Assembly: GCF_009765705.1 (NCBI RefSeq)
Contig: NZ_LMUX01000021.1
Span: 89,607-153,606 of the forward strand
Length of the DNA stretch: 64,000 nt
From: Burkholderia sp. L27(2015)
GTDB lineage: Bacteria; Pseudomonadota; Gammaproteobacteria; Burkholderiales; Burkholderiaceae
Reading direction: 5' to 3'
Shown here: one piece after another, positions 21,694 to 31,885 of the stretch
How positions within the stretch are numbered: position 1 is the stretch's first letter
Layout of the letters: each line of letters starts with the position of its first letter
Notes under the pieces: generated by a model
What the model was told of the DNA's origin: nothing
The model's database searches: none
The model's input: only the letters and a program-made list of their open reading frames with translations
Position numbers and translations under genes: made by a program

Positions 21694-23253
21694 TCAGTCG
21701 CGTCCACCCGTGTCCGCCACCCGGAACACATTGACGGCTTCACGCAACGAGCGCGACTGCTCTTCCATCGATTGCGCAGCGGCTGCCGCCTGTTCAACCA
21801 TGGCCGCGTTCTGCTGGGTGGTCTGGTCCATCTGCGTGATCGCGATATTGACTTGCTCGATGCCGCGGCTCTGCTCTTCCGAGGCCGCGGAAATCTCGCC
21901 GATGATGTCGGTCACGCGCTGCACCGCCTGCACGATCGAGGTCATCGTGGTGCCGGCGCGCTCGACCAGACCACGCCCGGTATCCACCTGATGCACCGAT
22001 GCCTCGATCAGGCCTTTGATCTCCTTGGCGGCTTCCGAGCTGCGCTGAGCCAAATTGCGCACTTCGCCGGCCACCACCGCGAAGCCGCGGCCGTCTTCGC
22101 CGGCGCGGGCCGCTTCCACCGCAGCATTCAGCGCCAGGATGTTGGTCTGGAATGCGATGCCTTCGATCACCGAAATAATATCGACGACGCGGTTCGAACT
22201 GGCCGCAATGTTTTGCATCGTGTCGACCACTTGCTGCACGACCGTGCCGCCTTCGCCGGCGATCTGCGATGCGCTGGACGCCATCTGGTTGGCCTGGCGC
22301 GCATTGTCTGCGGTCTGTTTGACGGTGGCGGTGAGCTGCTCCATGCTCGCCGCGGTTTCGCCCAGCGAGGCGGCTTGCTCTTCGGTGCGTGAGGACAGGT
22401 CGAGATTGCCGGCCGAAATTTCTTGCGCCGCCAGCGTAATGGTTTCAGTACCGCTGCGTATCTGCTGGATGGTGTCGGTCAGGCGGCCCTGCATGTTATG
22501 CATGGCAAACAGCATGCTGTTGCGGTCGTCGGCGCGCAACGCAAGCTTGCTGGTCAGGTCGCCGCTCGCGATCGTTTCGGCAATCTGCGCTGCGTACCCG
22601 GGTTCGCCGCCCAGGCTGCGCTTGACGTTGCGTATGATGAGTGTCATCGCTAGCGAAATCAGGCCGCCGATGACCAGCACCACGATAAAGTATTGCAGCA
22701 GATTGGCGTAAAACGCGGTGTTGATGTCCGCCATGTAGACGCCCGAAATCAGATACCAATCCCATGGTGCGAAGCGCTTCACAAAACTGATTTTCGGAGC
22801 CCACACGCCGTTCAGGCGCCCCACGTAGCTGAGGAACCCCTGGCCGTTGGTTTGCCCGATCTTGACCATCTCGACAAACATCTTCGTGCCTTTGGGATCG
22901 GCGTAATCGGAGACGTCCTTGTTGCGCAGGTCGGCGAGCACCGGATGCATGATGACGACCGGGTGGGCGGTTGAGATGATCATGTAGCCGCTATTCGGAT
23001 AGCGCATCTCGCTCAGACGATCCATCGCTTGCTGCTTGGCTTGTTCGAGCGTCAATTTTCCGGCGTCGACTTGCTTCGCATAATCGTCGACGATCCCGTA
23101 CGACGATTCGACGACATTTTGTACGGCGCCCTTGCGCTCACTGAGCATCGTGGTGCGCGATTCCCACGCGGCCCAGCCGCCCAGCAGCAAAAGGCCCAAC
23201 CACGTAACGGCAAGCGCCAACCATAACTTCGCGTTCAAACTTAGACGACTCAA
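21694..23253 (-). CDS. Methyl-accepting chemotaxis protein with single Cache domain
   Basis: Transmembrane chemoreceptor of 519 aa. Residues about 9-29 and 190-212 are membrane segments. The periplasmic part between them resembles a single Cache (sCache_2) domain, with the pattern [11 protein letters not shown] and a DPKGTKMF loop, a fold that often binds small carboxylates. A HAMP segment follows, then the signalling coiled coil with the highly conserved hairpin tip ([22 protein letters not shown], here in two overlapping pieces). It feeds a CheA/CheW array not encoded here. The ligand is unknown. The C-terminus lacks an obvious pentapeptide for CheR/CheB docking. Confidence 0.93.
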   Translation of the reverse strand: MSRLSLNAKLWLALAVTWLGLLLLGGWAAWESRTTMLSERKGAVQNVVESSYGIVDDYAKQVDAGKLTLEQAKQQAMDRLSEMRYPNSGYMIISTAHPVVIMHPVLADLRNKDVSDYADPKGTKMFVEMVKIGQTNGQGFLSYVGRLNGVWAPKISFVKRFAPWDWYLISGVYMADINTAFYANLLQYFIVVLVIGGLISLAMTLIIRNVKRSLGGEPGYAAQIAETIASGDLTSKLALRADDRNSMLFAMHNMQGRLTDTIQQIRSGTETITLAAQEISAGNLDLSSRTEEQAASLGETAASMEQLTATVKQTADNARQANQMASSASQIAGEGGTVVQQVVDTMQNIAASSNRVVDIISVIEGIAFQTNILALNAAVEAARAGEDGRGFAVVAGEVRNLAQRSSEAAKEIKGLIEASVHQVDTGRGLVERAGTTMTSIVQAVQRVTDIIGEISAASEEQSRGIEQVNIAITQMDQTTQQNAAMVEQAAAAAQSMEEQSRSLREAVNVFRVADTGGRD

Positions 23254-23637
23254 TCTGCTCTCCCGGGCATGCGCTTACTTTAAAGGCATGAGTAAATGAA
23301 ATGGGCTCACGCCGCTACCTTTAACATAACGACCAAGTGGAACGATTTCTTGACAAGGGAAAACACTTAGTAGAACGGGGAACGAGCGCATAGGGTGAAG
23401 GATAGGCATAGGACAACAGCGCGAGCGGAGAGCGCCCGGTAGCAGGCTCTTAATTGCAAGGGATACTCGAAACCGCTTTAAAATGCGACAGTTGACGTTC
23501 CCGGCCGACGTTCTCGGTAGATGTCCCCCGGGGCAACGTCACCCGCGTTGATGTCACTGATCGACATCCTCCTTAAGCCCTGCAAGCCTGCGGTCGCGCC
23601 GGTTTGGTATCCAACTCCAACTCTGACTCTATTCGCC
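23254..23637. other. 384-bp spacer between chemoreceptor and ubiA
   Basis: This divergent spacer should contain promoters for both genes. I see TTGACA at 23350-23355 on the + strand with TAGAAC at 23371-23376, but the 15-bp spacing is short. No coding sequence, hairpin or repeat is convincing. An in-frame upstream extension of ubiA to 23521 exists but is not supported by conservation. Confidence 0.5.
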
Positions 23638-24498
23638 ATGCTTGCCCGCTTACCGCTTTACCTGCGTCTGATTCGGATGGACAAACCCATCGGCAGCTTG
23701 CTGTTGTTGTGGCCCACGCTCAACGCGCTTTGGATCGCCTCCGACGGCAGACCTTCGTTGCCCATGCTGACGATCTTCGTCGTGGGAACGATACTGATGC
23801 GCTCGGCCGGCTGCGCGATCAACGATTACGCCGATCGCGATTTCGATCGCCATGTCAAACGCACCGAGAACCGGCCGCTGACTTCCGGCGCGATTCAGCC
23901 GTGGGAGGCGCTGGCGATTGCCGGGACGCTCACGGTGCTGTCGTTTCTGTTGATCCTGCCCCTCAATTCATTGACCAAGCTGCTGTCTATCGCCGCGGTG
24001 ATCCTGGCCGGCAGCTATCCGTTCACCAAGCGATTTTTCGCGATTCCCCAGGCGTATCTGGGGATAGCCTTCGGCTTCGGCATTCCGATGAGTTTTGCCG
24101 CGATACAGGGTCAGGTGCCTGCGGTGGCTTGGGTGATGCTGTTGGCCAATGTGTTTTGGTCGGTCGCTTACGATACCGAATACGCGATGGTCGATCGCGA
24201 GGATGATTTGAAGATCGGCATACGCACTTCAGCGCTGACGTTCGGGCGGTACGACGTGATCGCGATCATGCTGTGCTACGCCGCAACGTTGTTGATTTAT
24301 GTGGGGATAGGCGTGTGGCTTGGGTTGGGCTTGCCGTTCTGGGCGGGACTGGGTGCGGCGGCCGGGTGCGTGGTCTATCACTATCGCCTGATTCGCGATC
24401 GTGACCGGATGGCGTGCTTCGCGGCCTTTCGCCATAACAACTGGCTCGGCGGCGTGTTGTTTGCGGGGATCGCGTTGCACTATTTGATTTGCGGGTAG
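23638..24498 (+). CDS. ubiA: 4-hydroxybenzoate polyprenyltransferase UbiA
   Basis: Inner-membrane prenyltransferase of 286 aa (E. coli 290) that attaches the polyprenyl chain to 4-hydroxybenzoate, the committed step of ubiquinone synthesis. Both Asp-rich motifs that bind Mg-diphosphate are present: N62-D63-x2-D66-x3-D70 ([13 protein letters not shown]) and [12 protein letters not shown] in the second half. About eight to nine hydrophobic helices are visible. The ATG at 23638 gives [19 protein letters not shown], the usual start; no clear ribosome-binding site. It is convergent with proC, 8 bp apart. Confidence 0.95.
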   Translation: MLARLPLYLRLIRMDKPIGSLLLLWPTLNALWIASDGRPSLPMLTIFVVGTILMRSAGCAINDYADRDFDRHVKRTENRPLTSGAIQPWEALAIAGTLTVLSFLLILPLNSLTKLLSIAAVILAGSYPFTKRFFAIPQAYLGIAFGFGIPMSFAAIQGQVPAVAWVMLLANVFWSVAYDTEYAMVDREDDLKIGIRTSALTFGRYDVIAIMLCYAATLLIYVGIGVWLGLGLPFWAGLGAAAGCVVYHYRLIRDRDRMACFAAFRHNNWLGGVLFAGIALHYLICG

Positions 24499-24506
24499 CG
24501 ACGAGA

Positions 24507-25319
24507 TCAAGCGTTACCGAATTCGTCGCCCATTGCTTCAGCCCGATGGTGCGCCGCCAATGCACCACGCGCGATCGCCGTGCCCACTTGATCGGTTTCA
24601 AAAGAAGCGAGTGCCGCCGCCGTCGTGCCGCCCTTCGAGGTAACGCGCTCGCGCAACGTGCCGATCGGCTCAAGCGTTTGGGCCGCCAATTGCGCCGCGC
24701 CCGTGAAGGTCGAGACCGCGAGCTTGCGTGCCTGTTCTGCGTCGAAGCCGAGTTCCAGCGCGGCCTGCTGCAGCGCTTCAATGAAATAGAACACGTAAGC
24801 AGGGCCACTGCCGGAAATCGCCGTCACGGCATCAATGTCGCTTTCGGCTTTGCACCAGACCACTTGACCGACTGCCGCCAGCACCTCACCCGCGAGCGCG
24901 CGCCCAGCCTCGTCTACGTCGGGTAGGGCGGCCAAGCCAGTCACGCCCATGCCGATCAGTGCGGGCGTGTTGGGCATCGCGCGCACGATACGCGCATAGC
25001 CGCCCAGCCAGCGTGCAATATCGATGCCGCGTATGCCGGCGGCGATACTGATGATCAACTGTGTGCCGATAAACGGCGCCAGCGCGGTCGCGACTTCCTT
25101 CAGCACCTGCGGCTTGACCGCCAACACGATGGCGTCGAAATCCTGCAGGTGAGGCCCGACCGCACCGTAGGTCTTGATGCCGAATTGCGTTGCGAGATGC
25201 ACGAGCGTGTTCGCGTTCGGATCGATTGCGCCCAGGCCATTGGCCGCCACGCCACGTTTGAGTAGGCCGCCGATCAAGGCGCTGGCCATATTGCCGCCGC
25301 CGATAAATAGAATCTTCAT
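24507..25319 (-). CDS. proC: Pyrroline-5-carboxylate reductase ProC
   Basis: Last step of proline synthesis, reducing pyrroline-5-carboxylate with NAD(P)H; 270 aa (E. coli 269). The N-terminal Rossmann motif reads FIGGGNMASALIGGL. VRAMPNTPALIGMG and the C-terminal AISGSGPAYVFYFIEAL with TSKGGTTAAAL are family signatures. It is 29 bp downstream of yggS on the same strand, a pairing common across bacteria. Confidence 0.96.
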   Translation of the reverse strand: MKILFIGGGNMASALIGGLLKRGVAANGLGAIDPNANTLVHLATQFGIKTYGAVGPHLQDFDAIVLAVKPQVLKEVATALAPFIGTQLIISIAAGIRGIDIARWLGGYARIVRAMPNTPALIGMGVTGLAALPDVDEAGRALAGEVLAAVGQVVWCKAESDIDAVTAISGSGPAYVFYFIEALQQAALELGFDAEQARKLAVSTFTGAAQLAAQTLEPIGTLRERVTSKGGTTAAALASFETDQVGTAIARGALAAHHRAEAMGDEFGNA

Positions 25320-25348
25320 AGGGAATTCCGTCAGGGTTGAGAGGGGCG

Positions 25349-26050
25349 TTAGCTAGTGGCGTAAGTGCGTGCGCCGAAAATCGCGGTGCCGATGCGTACC
25401 ATCGTCGCGCCTTCCAGCACCGCGGCTTCGAGGTCGTTCGACATGCCGGCGGACAGCGTATCGAGCGCAAGGCCGTCGGCGCGCAGCGTTTCATACAAGT
25501 CGTGAAGTGCGCGGTGTGGCGCGCGTTGTTGATCTAGCTTGTCAGCACTTTCGGGAATTGACATCAACCCGCGCAGGCGCAACCGAGGCAAGGCGGCGAT
25601 CGCGTGGGCGACTTCGCGCGCGGTGTCGGGCGACGCGCCGCTTTTGCTGGCTTCACCGCTGATGTTGACTTGCAGGCAGAGATTGAGCGGCGGCAATTCA
25701 GCCGGGCGCTGCTCGGACAGCCGTTGTGCGATCTTCAGGCGATCGACGGAATGCACCCAGTCGAAGTGTTCGGCGACTTGGCGCGTCTTGTTGCTTTGGA
25801 GCGGGCCGATGAAATGCCACTCGAGCGCGTCGCGCACATCGGCTAGTTCAGCGATCTTGCCTAGCGCTTCCTGGACGTAGTTTTCGCCGAACGCGCGTTG
25901 GCCTGCGGCGTAGGCGTCACGCACCGCTTGCGCCGGGAAGGTCTTGGACACCGCCAGCAGCGTTACGCATCCGGCGGGACGATGAGCCGCCTGCTCGGCC
26001 TGCGCGATGCGGGCATGGGTTTCATCGAGATGTGCTGCAATCTGGGACAT
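25349..26050 (-). CDS. yggS: Pyridoxal phosphate homeostasis protein YggS
   Basis: PLP-binding protein of 233 aa (E. coli 234) with a single alanine-racemase-like TIM barrel. The cofactor lysine is K36 in LLAVSKTFPA; HFIGPLQSNK, VHSVDR and GMSNDLEAA are conserved. It has no known catalytic activity and buffers free PLP. A perfect TATAAT on the minus strand (26103-26108) probably starts the yggS-proC transcript. Confidence 0.94.
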   Translation of the reverse strand: MSQIAAHLDETHARIAQAEQAAHRPAGCVTLLAVSKTFPAQAVRDAYAAGQRAFGENYVQEALGKIAELADVRDALEWHFIGPLQSNKTRQVAEHFDWVHSVDRLKIAQRLSEQRPAELPPLNLCLQVNISGEASKSGASPDTAREVAHAIAALPRLRLRGLMSIPESADKLDQQRAPHRALHDLYETLRADGLALDTLSAGMSNDLEAAVLEGATMVRIGTAIFGARTYATS

Positions 26051-26065
26051 GAGGCGTGGATCAGT

Positions 26066-26108
26066 GAGAAATCTTCGGGCGGGCGGAGACCACGATTTCT
26101 CGATTATA
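26066..26108 (-). promoter_or_regulatory. yggS: yggS promoter -10 box and 5' hairpin
   Basis: TATAAT on the minus strand occupies 26103-26108, about 53 bp before the yggS start; a matching -35 is not obvious. An inverted repeat (GAGAAATC at 26066-26073 and GATTTCTC at 26094-26101) lies between it and the gene and would fold in the 5' untranslated RNA. Confidence 0.45.
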
Positions 26109-26153
26109 GCGGTGTGCAGTCGGCAGGATCGGCGGTCTTAAATCAACATCCGA

Positions 26154-27377
26154 TCAATTCAACATGCGATCGAGCAACTCCACCCAGTGCATCACCGGTA
26201 TCCCCGTGCCGCTTTGCAAATGCGAAATGCAACCGACATTTCCCGACACGATCATCTGCGGCTCGGTCGCGGTCAGTTTTTCGACCTTCTGATCCCGCAA
26301 CTTATACGACAACGTCGGTTGCAACACCGAGTAAGTCCCAGCCGACCCGCAACACAAATGCGAGTCCGCAGGTAGCCGCACTTCGATGCCCAGCGCACTG
26401 AGCAAGCCTTCGACCGAACCGCGTATCTGCTGCCCGTGCTGCAGCGTGCACGGTGGATGGTAGGCAATCGTATGCACGCTGCCGCGCGTCGTCATCGACA
26501 GCAGCTCGATTTCGAACTCAGGCAGCACCTCCGATATGTCGCGCGTGAGCGCCGAGATGCGCATCGCCTTCTCCGCATACATCGCGTCGTCACGCAACAG
26601 ATAACCGTATTCCTTAACCGTCACGCCGCACCCGGATGCATTCATCACCAGCGCTTCCACACCCTGCTCGATGTACGGCCACCACGCATCGATATTGCGC
26701 CGGATATCGTCCAGCCCTTCGTCGTTATAACCGAGATGCAGGCGAATTGCGCCGCAGCAGCCGGCATTGGCGGCAACCAAAGACTGTATGCCCAGCGCGT
26801 CGAGCACGCGCGCGGTGGCGAGGTTCACGTTGGGCATCATCGCGGGTTGCACGCAGCCGGCCAGCATCAGCATCTTGCGCGGGTGTTCGCGGGTCGGCCA
26901 TACGCCGACATTTTGTTTGGGCGGTACTTTGTCGCGCAGCTTTTTGGGCAGCAGCGGTCGAACCTGCTGGCCGAGCTTGAATGCCGGCGCGAACAACCGC
27001 GCATTGGGCAAGAAATTGGCGAGCGCGCGTCGGATGAAACGCTGCCCCAGCGGGCGCGAAACTCTTTCTTCGGCCACTTTTCGGCCGATCTCAATCAGGC
27101 GTCCGTATTGAACGCCCGAGGGGCAAGTGGTCTCGCAATTGCGGCAAGTCAGGCAGCGGTCGAGGTGAGTCTGCGTGAGCTGCGTGACCGCCGCGCCTTC
27201 GACCATTTGTTTGATCAGGTAGATGCGGCCGCGCGGGCCGTCGAGCTCGTCGCCCAATAGCTGGTAGGTCGGGCAGGTAGCGGTACAGAAGCCGCAATGT
27301 ACACATTTGCCCAAAATGGCTTGTGCTTCATCGCCATCGGGTGTGTTGCGAATGAACTCGGCAAGAGTGGTTTGCAT
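26154..27377 (-). CDS. glcF: Glycolate oxidase iron-sulfur subunit GlcF
   Basis: 407 aa, the same length as E. coli GlcF. It passes electrons from the GlcD flavin through two [4Fe-4S] clusters toward the respiratory chain. The cluster ligands are C25-C28-C31-C35 (CVHCGFCTATCP) and C75-C78-C81-C85 (CLTCRNCETTCP). Two CCG-type domains follow (GCCGAIRLHLG and LCCGSAGTYS). It is the last gene of a glcD-glcE-glcF operon that lets cells oxidise glycolate to glyoxylate. Confidence 0.95.
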   Translation of the reverse strand: MQTTLAEFIRNTPDGDEAQAILGKCVHCGFCTATCPTYQLLGDELDGPRGRIYLIKQMVEGAAVTQLTQTHLDRCLTCRNCETTCPSGVQYGRLIEIGRKVAEERVSRPLGQRFIRRALANFLPNARLFAPAFKLGQQVRPLLPKKLRDKVPPKQNVGVWPTREHPRKMLMLAGCVQPAMMPNVNLATARVLDALGIQSLVAANAGCCGAIRLHLGYNDEGLDDIRRNIDAWWPYIEQGVEALVMNASGCGVTVKEYGYLLRDDAMYAEKAMRISALTRDISEVLPEFEIELLSMTTRGSVHTIAYHPPCTLQHGQQIRGSVEGLLSALGIEVRLPADSHLCCGSAGTYSVLQPTLSYKLRDQKVEKLTATEPQMIVSGNVGCISHLQSGTGIPVMHWVELLDRMLN

Positions 27378-27456
27378 GCGGGCAGGAGTTGTGATTGGGC
27401 TACGTGCGGCTGGAGCGCCGCACTCGGTCGTTTCAGTCTGACACTTCCGGGCACAA

Positions 27457-28539
27457 CTAGAAATCGGGATAAAGCCTGCCTCGATTGAAAATTCGCGCCG
27501 GATCGAAGGTCGCCTTCAGACCTCGGTGGATTTTCATGAGTGCCGCGGGTAGCGGCGTGAATACACCGCCCTGACGCGATTGTTCATTGCCGGGCCCCGG
27601 CCTGAACAGGGTGGCGTGACCGCCTGCGTGACGCGCCGCCATGCGTACCTGCTGCGCGTCGACATCGGTGATCCACCAACGTTGCGAGCCGCCCCATTCC
27701 ATCAACTGCTGTCCGGCCAGCGGTTCGGCGATGGACGGTAGCGATAGCCGCCACAACGCAGCGGTGGGCGAAAGGTCGCTGAAAAAAGAGTCGGTCTGCT
27801 CGCGCAAACCTTCCCAGAAGCGCGCCGCTTCGATGGCGTCGACCGCTTCGCCGCCCAACTGCGTGCGCGCTGCTTTGACCGCGGCTTCCGCACCGGCCAG
27901 ACGCAGCGCGAGCGTGCCGTCGCGCCAGGCGCTTGCCGTCACGGGCAAGGCTCTACCGGCCCACTCGTTGAGCTTGCGCACGGCATCGGTCGCACTGGTG
28001 TCGAATTTGAGCGTGGTTTCCGCGAAAGGACGTGGCAACACCTTGACCGAAATTTCGAGCAGCAGGCCCAGTGTGCCCAGCGCACCGGCCATCAAGCGCG
28101 AGACATCATAGCCGGCAACGTTTTTCATCACCTGCCCGCCAAAATGCAGCACTTCGCCACGACTATTCATCACCACCGCGCCAAGCACGAAATCGCGCGG
28201 CGCACCGGCACTCTGGCGACGCGGGCCCGCCAGTCCGGACGCGATGCAGCCGCCCAGGGTCGCGCCCGATCCGAAATGCGGCGGCTCGAATGGCAACATC
28301 TGGTTGTGTTCAGCCAGCTTGGCTTCGATTTCGGCCAGCGGCGTGCCGCTGCGCGCGGTGATCACGAGTTCGGCGGGGTCGTAAGCGAGGATGCCGGTAT
28401 GTTCATGCGTGTCGAGGATCTCGCCTTCCAGGGCTTGGCCATACCAGTCCTTGGTTCCGCCGCCGCGGATACGCAGGGGGGTGTCGTGTCCGGCGGCGTG
28501 GGTCACACGCTCGCGCAACGATAGTGTCAGATCCGTCAT
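27457..28539 (-). CDS. glcE: Glycolate oxidase FAD-binding subunit GlcE
   Basis: PCMH-type FAD-binding subunit of 360 aa (E. coli 350). FAD-fold motifs are visible: IRGGGTKDWYG, the FGSGATLGGCIASGLAGPRR loop, and KNVAGYDVSRLMAGALGTLG. The ATG at 28539 overlaps the glcD stop (TAATG), showing translational coupling, so the longer open frame upstream is not part of the gene. It forms a complex with GlcD and GlcF. Confidence 0.94.
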   Translation of the reverse strand: MTDLTLSLRERVTHAAGHDTPLRIRGGGTKDWYGQALEGEILDTHEHTGILAYDPAELVITARSGTPLAEIEAKLAEHNQMLPFEPPHFGSGATLGGCIASGLAGPRRQSAGAPRDFVLGAVVMNSRGEVLHFGGQVMKNVAGYDVSRLMAGALGTLGLLLEISVKVLPRPFAETTLKFDTSATDAVRKLNEWAGRALPVTASAWRDGTLALRLAGAEAAVKAARTQLGGEAVDAIEAARFWEGLREQTDSFFSDLSPTAALWRLSLPSIAEPLAGQQLMEWGGSQRWWITDVDAQQVRMAARHAGGHATLFRPGPGNEQSRQGGVFTPLPAALMKIHRGLKATFDPARIFNRGRLYPDF

Positions 28540-30032
28540 TAAAACCTCGGTAGCTCGGGGTGTGGCAACAATCCGCCGCGTATGTGCATCTTGCCGTATT
28601 CGGCGCAGCGCGCCCGGCTGGGTATGCCTTTGTCCGGATTGAGCAGGCTCGCCGGGTCGAAGGCGCGCTTCACCGCAAAGAACGCATCGCGCTCTTCGGG
28701 CGAGAACTGCACGCACATCGAATTGATTTTCTCGATGCCTACGCCATGCTCGCCGGTCACGGTGCCGCCCAGCTCGACGCAGGCTTCGAGTATGTCCGTG
28801 CCGAATGCTTCGGCACGGTGCCATTCGTCCATATCGTTGCCGTTGAACAGGATCAGCGGGTGCATATTGCCATCGCCCGCATGGAACACGTTCATGCAGC
28901 GCAGTTGATAGCGCACCTCCATCTCGGTGATGCGCTTGAGCAAGACGCCGATACTGCGGCGCGGGATCGTGCCGTCCATGCAGTAGTAATCGGGCGAGAT
29001 CCGACCCGCGGCCGGGAATGCGTTCTTGCGCCCTGACCAGAAGCGCAGCCGTTCGGCTTCCGAGCGCGATACCTGGATGCGCGTCGCGCCGTGATCCCTG
29101 AGCACGACCGTCATGCGCTCGATTTCTTCGCTCACTTCCTCTGTCGTGCCGTCGGATTCGCACAGCAGAATTGCCGCGGCGTCGAGGTCGTAGCCCGCCT
29201 TGACGAACTCTTCGACAGCGCGCGTTGCGGGCTTGTCCATCATCTCCAGGCCAGCCGGAATAATGCCGGCCGCAATGATAGCGGCCACCGCATTGCCGCC
29301 TTTTTCGAGGTCGTCGAAGCTGGCCATGATCACTTGCGCGAGCTGCGGTTTCGGCAGCAGCTTGACCGTCACTTCGGTGACGACCACGAACATGCCTTCG
29401 CTGCCGATCACGACCGAGAGCAGATCGAGGCCCGGCGTATCGAGTGCGAGCGAGCCGAATTCGACCACTTCGCCTTCCATCGTCACGGCACGCACGCGCA
29501 TCACGTTGTGTACCGTCAACCCGTATTTCAGACAGTGGACGCCACCCGAGTTTTCGGCGACATTGCCGCCGATCGAACAGGCGATCTGCGAGGACGGATC
29601 GGGCGCGTAGAACAAGCCGTAGGGGGCGGCCGCCTCAGAAATCGCGAGATTACGCACGCCGGGTTGCACCGTTGCGGTTCGCGCGTAGGGATCGACGTTG
29701 AGGATTTTCTTAAAGCGCGCCAGCGACAGCACCAGCCCTTGCTGCAACGGCATGGCGCCGCCCGACAAGCCCGTGCCCGCGCCGCGCGGCACCACCGGGA
29801 CGCTGAGCTTATGGCAGACCTGCAGGATGCGTTGTACCTGGAGTTCGGTTTCGGGCAATGCGACGGCCAGCGGCACGGTTCGGTACGCGGCCAATCCATC
29901 GCATTCGTACGGCGTGGTGTCTTCGGCACGGTGTAGCAAGCCGTGGCTGGGCAATATGGCGCTGAGCGCCTGGACCAGCTCGCGCTGCCGGATCGCCAGC
30001 GCATCGGCCGAGAGTTCTGCCGGTGCATTCAT
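28539..30032 (-). CDS. glcD: Glycolate oxidase catalytic subunit GlcD
   Basis: FAD-dependent 2-hydroxyacid dehydrogenase of 497 aa (E. coli 499). The FAD-binding segment has VVPRGAGTGLSGGA and NVAENSGGVHCLKYG. The C-terminal substrate domain has HAGDGNMHPLI and TGEHGVGIEK, which hold the catalytic histidines. AGGAGA precedes the ATG. It starts the glcDEF operon. Its neighbour to the right is a paralogous flavoprotein on the same strand. Confidence 0.95.
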   Translation of the reverse strand: MNAPAELSADALAIRQRELVQALSAILPSHGLLHRAEDTTPYECDGLAAYRTVPLAVALPETELQVQRILQVCHKLSVPVVPRGAGTGLSGGAMPLQQGLVLSLARFKKILNVDPYARTATVQPGVRNLAISEAAAPYGLFYAPDPSSQIACSIGGNVAENSGGVHCLKYGLTVHNVMRVRAVTMEGEVVEFGSLALDTPGLDLLSVVIGSEGMFVVVTEVTVKLLPKPQLAQVIMASFDDLEKGGNAVAAIIAAGIIPAGLEMMDKPATRAVEEFVKAGYDLDAAAILLCESDGTTEEVSEEIERMTVVLRDHGATRIQVSRSEAERLRFWSGRKNAFPAAGRISPDYYCMDGTIPRRSIGVLLKRITEMEVRYQLRCMNVFHAGDGNMHPLILFNGNDMDEWHRAEAFGTDILEACVELGGTVTGEHGVGIEKINSMCVQFSPEERDAFFAVKRAFDPASLLNPDKGIPSRARCAEYGKMHIRGGLLPHPELPRF

Positions 30033-30140
30033 TGAAAGTCTCCTGTGACGCGCCCGGTAAGCCGGTGTTTTTGCGCCCGACTGGTGGAATCCATTGGCGA
30101 ATTCATTAGCGACTCGATCAGCGCATCGATGATCGAGTCA

Positions 30141-30188
30141 CTTATTGGGTCGCTTATCGTGTCGGCTGTCTGATCGCTTATTGGGTCG
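30141..30188. repeat. Direct repeat CTTATTGGGTCG in the glcD upstream spacer
   Basis: CTTATTGGGTCG occurs at 30141-30152 and 30177-30188. The surrounding sequence (30090-30190) is built from variants of CGATCAGC and GTCGCTTAT. The repeats fill the 161-bp spacer between glcD and the flavoprotein gene upstream of it on the same strand. Confidence 0.7.
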
Positions 30189-30193
30189 ATCAG

Positions 30194-31690
30194 TCAGACG
30201 AAAATCTTGCCTGGGTTCATCAGGTTCTGCGGATCGAGCGCCTGCTTGATCGAGCGCATGACGCTGATGGCGTCCTCGCCGTGTTCTTCGATCAAAAAGC
30301 CCATTTTATGCAGACCGACACCATGCTCGCCGGTGCAAGTGCCGTCCATCGCGAGGGCGCGACGTACCACGCGCTGGTTGATCCGTTCTGCCTCTTCGAG
30401 CTCGGCCGGCTGAGTCGGATCGATGAGCATCGCGACGTGGAAATTGCCGTCGCCGACATGGCCGACGATCGGGCAGGGCAGCGACGATGCCAGCAGGTCG
30501 CGTTCGGTCTCGATGACGCACTCGGCCAAGCGCGAGATCGGCACGCACACGTCGGTCGTGACAGCGCGGCAACCGGGCTTGAGTTGCAGCATCGCGAAGT
30601 ACGCGCTGTGCCGCGCGTTCCATAGGCGCGTACGGTCTTCCTGCCGCACCGACCATTCGAAGCCTTCGCCGTGGTTGCTGTCGGCCAGCTCCTGGACACG
30701 CTCCGCTTGCTCCTTGACGCCGGCTTCGGTGCCATGGAATTCGAAGAACAGGGTCGGCATTTCGCGCAGCGTGAGTTTCGAGTGCAGGTTGATCGCGCGC
30801 ACCGCCAGTGCATCGACGAACTCAGCGCGCGCGACCGGCACACCGAGCTGGATCGTTTCGATCACGGTACGCACGGCATCCGCCATGGTCGGAAACGCGC
30901 AGATGGCGGCCGACACCGCTTCGGGCTGCGGATACAGCCGCACGGTAATTTCGGTGATCACGCCCAGCGTTCCCTCGGAGCCGACCATCAGGCGGGTCAG
31001 ATCGTAGCCGGCCGACGATTTGCGCGCGCGGGTGCCGGTCTTGACGATGCGGCCATCGGCCAGCACGACGGTCAGCCCGAGCACGTTTTCGCGCATGGTG
31101 CCGTAGCGTACGGCGTTGGTGCCGGAGGCGCGGGTGGCTGTCATGCCGCCAATGCTGGCGTCAGCGCCCGGGTCGATCGGGAAAAACAAGCCGGTATCGC
31201 GCAGCGCCTCGTTGAGCGTCTTGCGGGAAATGCCGGGTTCGACCGTGACGGTCAGGTCTTCCGCGTTAATCGAAAGCACTCGGTTCATGCCGTTGAGGTC
31301 GATCGACACACCGCCGCGCACGGCCAACAGGTGGCCCTCGAGCGACGAACCGGCGCCGAATGGAATGATGGGCACTTGGTAGCGTGCGCACAGGCGCACG
31401 ATGGTGGCCACTTCTTCGGTGGTCTGGGCAAACACCACCGCGTCGGGCAATTCCGGGTCGTACGGTGATTCATCGCGGCCGTGATGTTCACGCACCGCCG
31501 TCTTGTTGGAAACACGCTCGCCGAAGGCTTCCTGCAGCGCGCTGAAGAGTTCAGCGGGGAAGGGCACGCGTGTATTGGCGGGTGCGGCGGCATGGGTGGC
31601 CGCATGCGCTACCGCATTTGCCACATTCTCCACTTCCGTGGGAGGAACAGGATGGTTCAAGCTTGTCTCCAGCGCTTCGAACAACCGCAC
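30194..31690 (-). CDS. FAD-linked oxidase, D-lactate dehydrogenase (cytochrome) type
   Basis: Flavoprotein of 498 aa with the same two-domain plan as GlcD but closer to the single-subunit D-lactate dehydrogenase (Dld/LDHD) class. Motifs: VREHHGRDESPY near residue 66, IIPFGAGSSLEGHLLA, GGMTATRASGTNAVRYGTM for FAD, and VGHVGDGNFHVAM plus TGEHGVGLHKMG at the active site. It probably oxidises D-lactate or a related D-2-hydroxyacid and feeds the quinone pool. The start (GTG at 31690) has no strong ribosome-binding site and is the least certain part. Proximity to glcDEF suggests a small 2-hydroxyacid oxidation locus. Confidence 0.85.
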   Translation of the reverse strand: MRLFEALETSLNHPVPPTEVENVANAVAHAATHAAAPANTRVPFPAELFSALQEAFGERVSNKTAVREHHGRDESPYDPELPDAVVFAQTTEEVATIVRLCARYQVPIIPFGAGSSLEGHLLAVRGGVSIDLNGMNRVLSINAEDLTVTVEPGISRKTLNEALRDTGLFFPIDPGADASIGGMTATRASGTNAVRYGTMRENVLGLTVVLADGRIVKTGTRARKSSAGYDLTRLMVGSEGTLGVITEITVRLYPQPEAVSAAICAFPTMADAVRTVIETIQLGVPVARAEFVDALAVRAINLHSKLTLREMPTLFFEFHGTEAGVKEQAERVQELADSNHGEGFEWSVRQEDRTRLWNARHSAYFAMLQLKPGCRAVTTDVCVPISRLAECVIETERDLLASSLPCPIVGHVGDGNFHVAMLIDPTQPAELEEAERINQRVVRRALAMDGTCTGEHGVGLHKMGFLIEEHGEDAISVMRSIKQALDPQNLMNPGKIFV

Positions 31691-31803
31691 ATCGGGTTGT
31701 ATCGACGAATAATTCGGGGCTTATTATCGCTTTGTATGCCCTTATTCTACTGCCGATCGGGGTCTCGGGTGAATTCGGGTTTGTCGTTTGGCGCTTGCAC
31801 GCG

Positions 31804-31834
31804 TTGTATGCTGCGCGGCGACAAAATCTATAAT
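31804..31834 (+). promoter_or_regulatory. Promoter of the cobalamin adenosyltransferase gene
   Basis: A perfect TATAAT at 31829-31834 lies 51 bp before the ATG. TTGTAT at 31804-31809 is a weak -35 with 19-bp spacing. The spacer between this gene and the divergent flavoprotein is 195 bp. Confidence 0.55.
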
Positions 31835-31885
31835 AGGCAGGCGCAGATATCAGCGCAGCACTAGCGAATTCGCAACAGGACAGCC

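Noticed and set aside
23521-23637. N-terminal extension of UbiA by 39 residues.
   Set aside because: The extension lacks conservation-like composition, and the internal ATG gives the standard UbiA start ahead of LIRMDKPIG.
28540-29163. N-terminal extension of the GlcE frame through glcD.
   Set aside because: It is an out-of-frame translation of glcD; the true glcE ATG overlaps the glcD stop as TAATG.
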